From positions 1,019,990 through 1,083,989 of the forward strand of contig NZ_VWSH01000001.1 in NCBI RefSeq assembly GCF_008629695.1: 64,000 bases of DNA, in the 5' to 3' direction. Source of the stretch: Taibaiella lutea (GTDB lineage Bacteria; Bacteroidota; Bacteroidia; Chitinophagales; Chitinophagaceae). The notes below the pieces were generated by a model, which was not told the origin of the DNA, searched no databases, and saw nothing but the letters and a program-made list of their open reading frames with translations. Shown here piece after piece: positions 60,824 to 64,000 of the stretch (its first letter is position 1; each line of letters begins with the position of its first letter). Position numbers and translations under genes: made by a program.

Positions 60824-63457
60824 ATGGAAACAAAACGCTATCTGGAACTCAAAGAGCAATACGCAGAGGCAACAAGCGAAAAAGAAAAAATTGATATCCT
60901 GACCGATATGACCCTTGAAATAAGGAATACGGATGCAGAGAGAGCTATGATGCTGGCAGAAGAAATTATTGAAAGGTCTGAAGCTATTGGTTATCTGCTT
61001 GGCATTGGCAATGGCCTCAATCATAAAGGTGCAAGCTATTGGCTCATGGGCGAATATGAAAGCGGGTTGGATGAATTGACGGAAGCCTTCATTGTTGCGC
61101 AGGAAATCAAGAACAAAACGCTTGAGGCCAAAGTGCTTAATAATTTCGGACGCATCTATCGTAACCTCGGCGATCTGGACAGCGCTTTACGGGATTTTGA
61201 ATCGGCTTTGGACATCAATGAAAAGCTGGGAAACGAACTGAATCTGACTATTAACCTCACCAATATTTCCAGCCTTTATTATGATCTTGGCGATTATGAC
61301 ACGGCTTTGGAATATGCATTAAAATGTCAGCCTATTTTTGAAAAATATAATGACAACAGCAGGCTGGTAGGCATATACAATACATTAGGCGATATTTATT
61401 TCAAGAAAAACTTCTTTGACGAAGCGCTTTCTTATTTTAAAAAAAATCAGGAATTAACAGAAGAACATACACAAGGCCGTTCGCTTTCCGATAGCGGCAT
61501 GGGCAAAGTTTATTATCGTCTGAATGATTATGAAAATGCCAAAAAATACCTTGAAAAGGCCTTGTCGCAGGCAGAAGGGCTGGATAACCCGGAAGCTGAA
61601 ATTGTTGCTTCTTTCTATATTGGAAGATTATATGTTTACCAGGGCGAACTGGACAGGGCATTACGCTATCTGGAACATGCTTATGAACTTGCAAAAGGCT
61701 CCTTGCGCCGGCATGATTTGATGAGCATTCACGAATATCTTTCTGACCTGTACGACAAGATGGGCAATATTCCCAGGGCGTATGAACATCTCAAAGCTTT
61801 TGAAAAACTAAAAGAAGAAATATTTCAGCAGGCTACACTAAACAAACTACGCAACCTTCAGATTAAGAACCAGATTGAAGTTGCGAAAAAAGAAAAAGAG
61901 GTAGCAGAAAAAACAGCAGCACTCAAGCAACAGTTCATGGCTAATATGAGCCATGAAATAAGAACGCCTATGAACGCAATTGTAGGTATTACAAGACTTC
62001 TGTTGGATAAAGATCCTAAGCCCGAACAACAAAAGTACCTCAACGTCATTCGTCAATCTGCAGATAATTTGTTAGTGATTATTAATGACATATTGGATCT
62101 TTCAAAGATTGAAGCAGGAAAAATCGTTATTGAACAAATTGATTTTTCATTAAATGATTTAATATTCAGCGTTAAAGAAATAATGGCTTTAAAAGCAGAG
62201 CAGAAAGGCCTTTCGCTGAAAGTGGAAGTGGACAAGCAAATACCCGACCGCCTGATTGGCGATCCAAACCGCATTAACCAGATATTCCTGAATCTGATTG
62301 GTAATGCTATTAAGTTTACTGATCACGGCTCGGTGGTTCTTAAATGCAACATCCAATCGCAGGATACAGAAAAAATAATGCTCAAATTTAAAGTAAGCGA
62401 CACAGGTATCGGTATTTCAGAAGAATATGTCGGCAAAATCTTTGAAAGCTTTACGCAGGCAGGAACAGATACAGCCAGAAAATTTGGAGGAACGGGCCTT
62501 GGGCTTACTATTTCAAAGCAATTGGTTGACCTGATGGAAGGTGAAATTTCTGTAGAAAGCAAAGAAGGCGAAGGCACTACATTTATGGTTCTTATTCCTC
62601 TGACTATTGCCAAAGAACAGAATGTAACACCCAAAACAGATCATATCAACGAGGAAGTGATGGAACAGTTGAAACACATTTCATTATTGTTGGTAGAAGA
62701 CAATGAATTCAACCGTTTGGTAGCAGAAGACACCTTAATGGAATTATTACCGGAAATAAAAATTGATATTGCTGAGAACGGACAGATAGCTGTAAATAAA
62801 GTACGCAATAATGATTATGATTTAGTGCTGATGGATATTCAGATGCCTATTATGAATGGCGTAGATGCAACAAGAACGATAAGAACAAGCTTACCAAAAG
62901 AAAAAAGGAATATCGGCATTATTGCCATGACGGCCAATGTGTTGCAGGAAGACGTACAACAATATCTGAATGCAGGCATGAATGCATTTGTCAGCAAGCC
63001 TTTCCAGACCGAAGACTTATTATTGAAAATGGCAATGGTGCTGGAAGGCAATCCGTCAGACGTTAAACACAAAGAAGAAGATGTTTCAAAAGGAATCGGC
63101 AATTTGCAAACCTTGCCGGAACGTGTGACAGACATGGCTTTCCTGAATCAATTTACCGGCGGAAACCCTGAAAAGAAACGAAAATATGTCGGTATGTTTT
63201 TAGACAATGCTCCAAAGCTTCTGGAAAAAATAAAATCGGGCATGGCTACATTTGATTATGAAACTGTTAAAGTTGCAGCGCATTCCATGAAGCCACAATT
63301 GTCTTACATGGGTGTAAAAGAAGAGACAAGCAATATATTTCTGATTGAGCAAACGGCCGGCCAGAGCGCACATCGTGAAAATCTGCCTCAGTTGATAACA
63401 CAACTTGAAAGACTTTGCAATAAGGCTTTTGAAGAGCTTCATGAAGTAATAGACTAA
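60824..63457 (+). CDS. TPR-containing hybrid histidine kinase with receiver and Hpt domains
   Basis: The 877-residue protein has N-terminal TPR repeats (about 1-330; e.g. [20 protein letters not shown]), a coiled-coil linker (about 335-365), HisKA with His377 in [14 protein letters not shown], HATPase (about 480-600; [18 protein letters not shown]), a receiver domain with Asp670 in LVLMDIQMP, and a C-terminal Hpt domain with His820 in [13 protein letters not shown]. All phosphorelay residues are intact. No transmembrane segment is seen, so it is a cytoplasmic sensor that binds a partner through its TPRs. It is followed by the response regulator at 63521. Confidence 0.9.
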   Translation: METKRYLELKEQYAEATSEKEKIDILTDMTLEIRNTDAERAMMLAEEIIERSEAIGYLLGIGNGLNHKGASYWLMGEYESGLDELTEAFIVAQEIKNKTLEAKVLNNFGRIYRNLGDLDSALRDFESALDINEKLGNELNLTINLTNISSLYYDLGDYDTALEYALKCQPIFEKYNDNSRLVGIYNTLGDIYFKKNFFDEALSYFKKNQELTEEHTQGRSLSDSGMGKVYYRLNDYENAKKYLEKALSQAEGLDNPEAEIVASFYIGRLYVYQGELDRALRYLEHAYELAKGSLRRHDLMSIHEYLSDLYDKMGNIPRAYEHLKAFEKLKEEIFQQATLNKLRNLQIKNQIEVAKKEKEVAEKTAALKQQFMANMSHEIRTPMNAIVGITRLLLDKDPKPEQQKYLNVIRQSADNLLVIINDILDLSKIEAGKIVIEQIDFSLNDLIFSVKEIMALKAEQKGLSLKVEVDKQIPDRLIGDPNRINQIFLNLIGNAIKFTDHGSVVLKCNIQSQDTEKIMLKFKVSDTGIGISEEYVGKIFESFTQAGTDTARKFGGTGLGLTISKQLVDLMEGEISVESKEGEGTTFMVLIPLTIAKEQNVTPKTDHINEEVMEQLKHISLLLVEDNEFNRLVAEDTLMELLPEIKIDIAENGQIAVNKVRNNDYDLVLMDIQMPIMNGVDATRTIRTSLPKEKRNIGIIAMTANVLQEDVQQYLNAGMNAFVSKPFQTEDLLLKMAMVLEGNPSDVKHKEEDVSKGIGNLQTLPERVTDMAFLNQFTGGNPEKKRKYVGMFLDNAPKLLEKIKSGMATFDYETVKVAAHSMKPQLSYMGVKEETSNIFLIEQTAGQSAHRENLPQLITQLERLCNKAFEELHEVID

Positions 63458-63520
63458 GTACCTTTGACAAATCGAAAACTATTATTATCTTTCGCAATAA
63501 AAATTTAAAAAGAACAACAT

Positions 63521-64000
63521 ATGGCAAATGATAGCAAGCGTTATCTGTTTTTAGTAGATGACGAACCCATTCAAAACGAGATGTTGAAAGATTACCTCAA
63601 CGAACGGTTTCTGTATGAAATAAAAGTATTTGATAATGGTGAAGATGCTATGCAAAGCATGCACTTAAACCCTGAAATCGTGGTTTTGGATTATCATTTA
63701 AGTTCGCAACACAAAGATGCCAAAAATGGTGTTGAAATTTTAAAGGCAATGAAGGACAAACATCCTGAAACGCAGATTATCGTGCTTTCCGGTCAGGACA
63801 AAATTGACGTTGCCGTTGATACTATGAAATATGGCGCTTATGACTATGTAGTAAAAGGCGAAAGTGCGTTCTCCCGTATTGAGAATTTAATCAATAACGC
63901 GAGCGAACTACATAAGATGAAAGTGATAAATAAAGGACAAAAAAATACCATTACATTACTTTCTACTGTAATAGGCTTGATTATTTTAGCTGCAGTTTAT
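63521..64000 (+). CDS. Response regulator with C-terminal membrane segment, cut by window end
   Basis: The gene is incomplete: 160 codons are seen without a stop. Residues 1-125 form a receiver domain with DDE at 13-15, phospho-acceptor Asp57 in VVLDYHL and Lys112 in YVVKGES. After residue 140 a hydrophobic helix begins (ITLLSTVIGLIILAAVY), so the protein seems to be membrane-anchored. It is 63 bases after the hybrid kinase and is probably its partner. What follows the membrane segment is not visible. Confidence 0.8.
   Translation, partial: MANDSKRYLFLVDDEPIQNEMLKDYLNERFLYEIKVFDNGEDAMQSMHLNPEIVVLDYHLSSQHKDAKNGVEILKAMKDKHPETQIIVLSGQDKIDVAVDTMKYGAYDYVVKGESAFSRIENLINNASELHKMKVINKGQKNTITLLSTVIGLIILAAVY

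Overview
The window looks like a chromosomal segment of a Bacteroidota bacterium, most likely in or near the Chitinophagaceae. I infer this from the AT-rich composition, promoters of the TAnnTTTG type, a SusC/SusD pair, several predicted type IX secretion system (T9SS) components and cargo proteins with C-terminal sorting domains, many small lipoproteins, and an ECF sigma factor next to a membrane-spanning beta-barrel-like protein. The genus is not proven by anything I can see.

Layout. 1-4.1 kb: the mnmA start, a GT2 glycosyltransferase with a small membrane protein, queA, and a transglutaminase-like protein. 4.2-10.7 kb (minus): an ABC-2 permease, then a susC-susD-lipoprotein operon. 11-15.6 kb: an ABC exporter, a small lipoprotein, a purF-like gene and a small basic secreted protein. 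15.8-19.6 kb (plus): a sugar epimerase, a 3-hydroxybutyrate dehydrogenase-like SDR, an alpha/beta hydrolase, a GNAT-like protein and a SUI1/YciH factor. 19.6-25 kb: a PorE-like OmpA protein, a small secreted protein, a flippase and hflX. 25.2-30.4 kb: the most unusual region, with four tandem paralogous small secreted proteins, covarying intergenic hairpins, two matching promoter modules and a large outer-membrane barrel protein. 30.4-34 kb: truA with a DUF3817 gene, a DUF6265-like/HEAT pair, and mgtE. 34.2-41.5 kb: a same-strand group of two related lipoproteins, a delta-60 repeat T9SS cargo, an ECF sigma factor with its likely anti-sigma/barrel partner, a third lipoprotein and an M4 metallopeptidase. 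41.5-44.8 kb: a 41-bp tandem array, a DUF6261-like gene, and a beta-helix T9SS cargo whose promoter has the same two-box module as the 25-27 kb genes. 44.9-49 kb: an acyl-CoA carboxylase subunit, a secreted protein, a PLP enzyme and era. 49.1-49.5 kb: an initiator tRNA followed by two decayed tandem copies. 49.5-64 kb: a response regulator with a large PAS/GAF histidine kinase, small metabolic-type genes, a kinase-like orphan, a DUF5648-type repeat protein, a SprE/PorW-like TPR protein, a TPR hybrid histidine kinase and a truncated response regulator.

How the parts fit. PorE-like and SprE/PorW-like proteins are predicted machinery of the T9SS, and at least three proteins carry a C-terminal sorting domain (delta-60 protein, M4 peptidase, beta-helix protein). 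The strongest candidate for something undescribed is a small regulon: three promoters, at about 25.2, 27.0 and 42.9 kb, share two direct repeats 20-21 bp apart, with the second box 40-41 bp upstream of the -7 element. They drive the small secreted family and the beta-helix cargo. Function calls rest on reading the sequence and on family knowledge; no database search was run.
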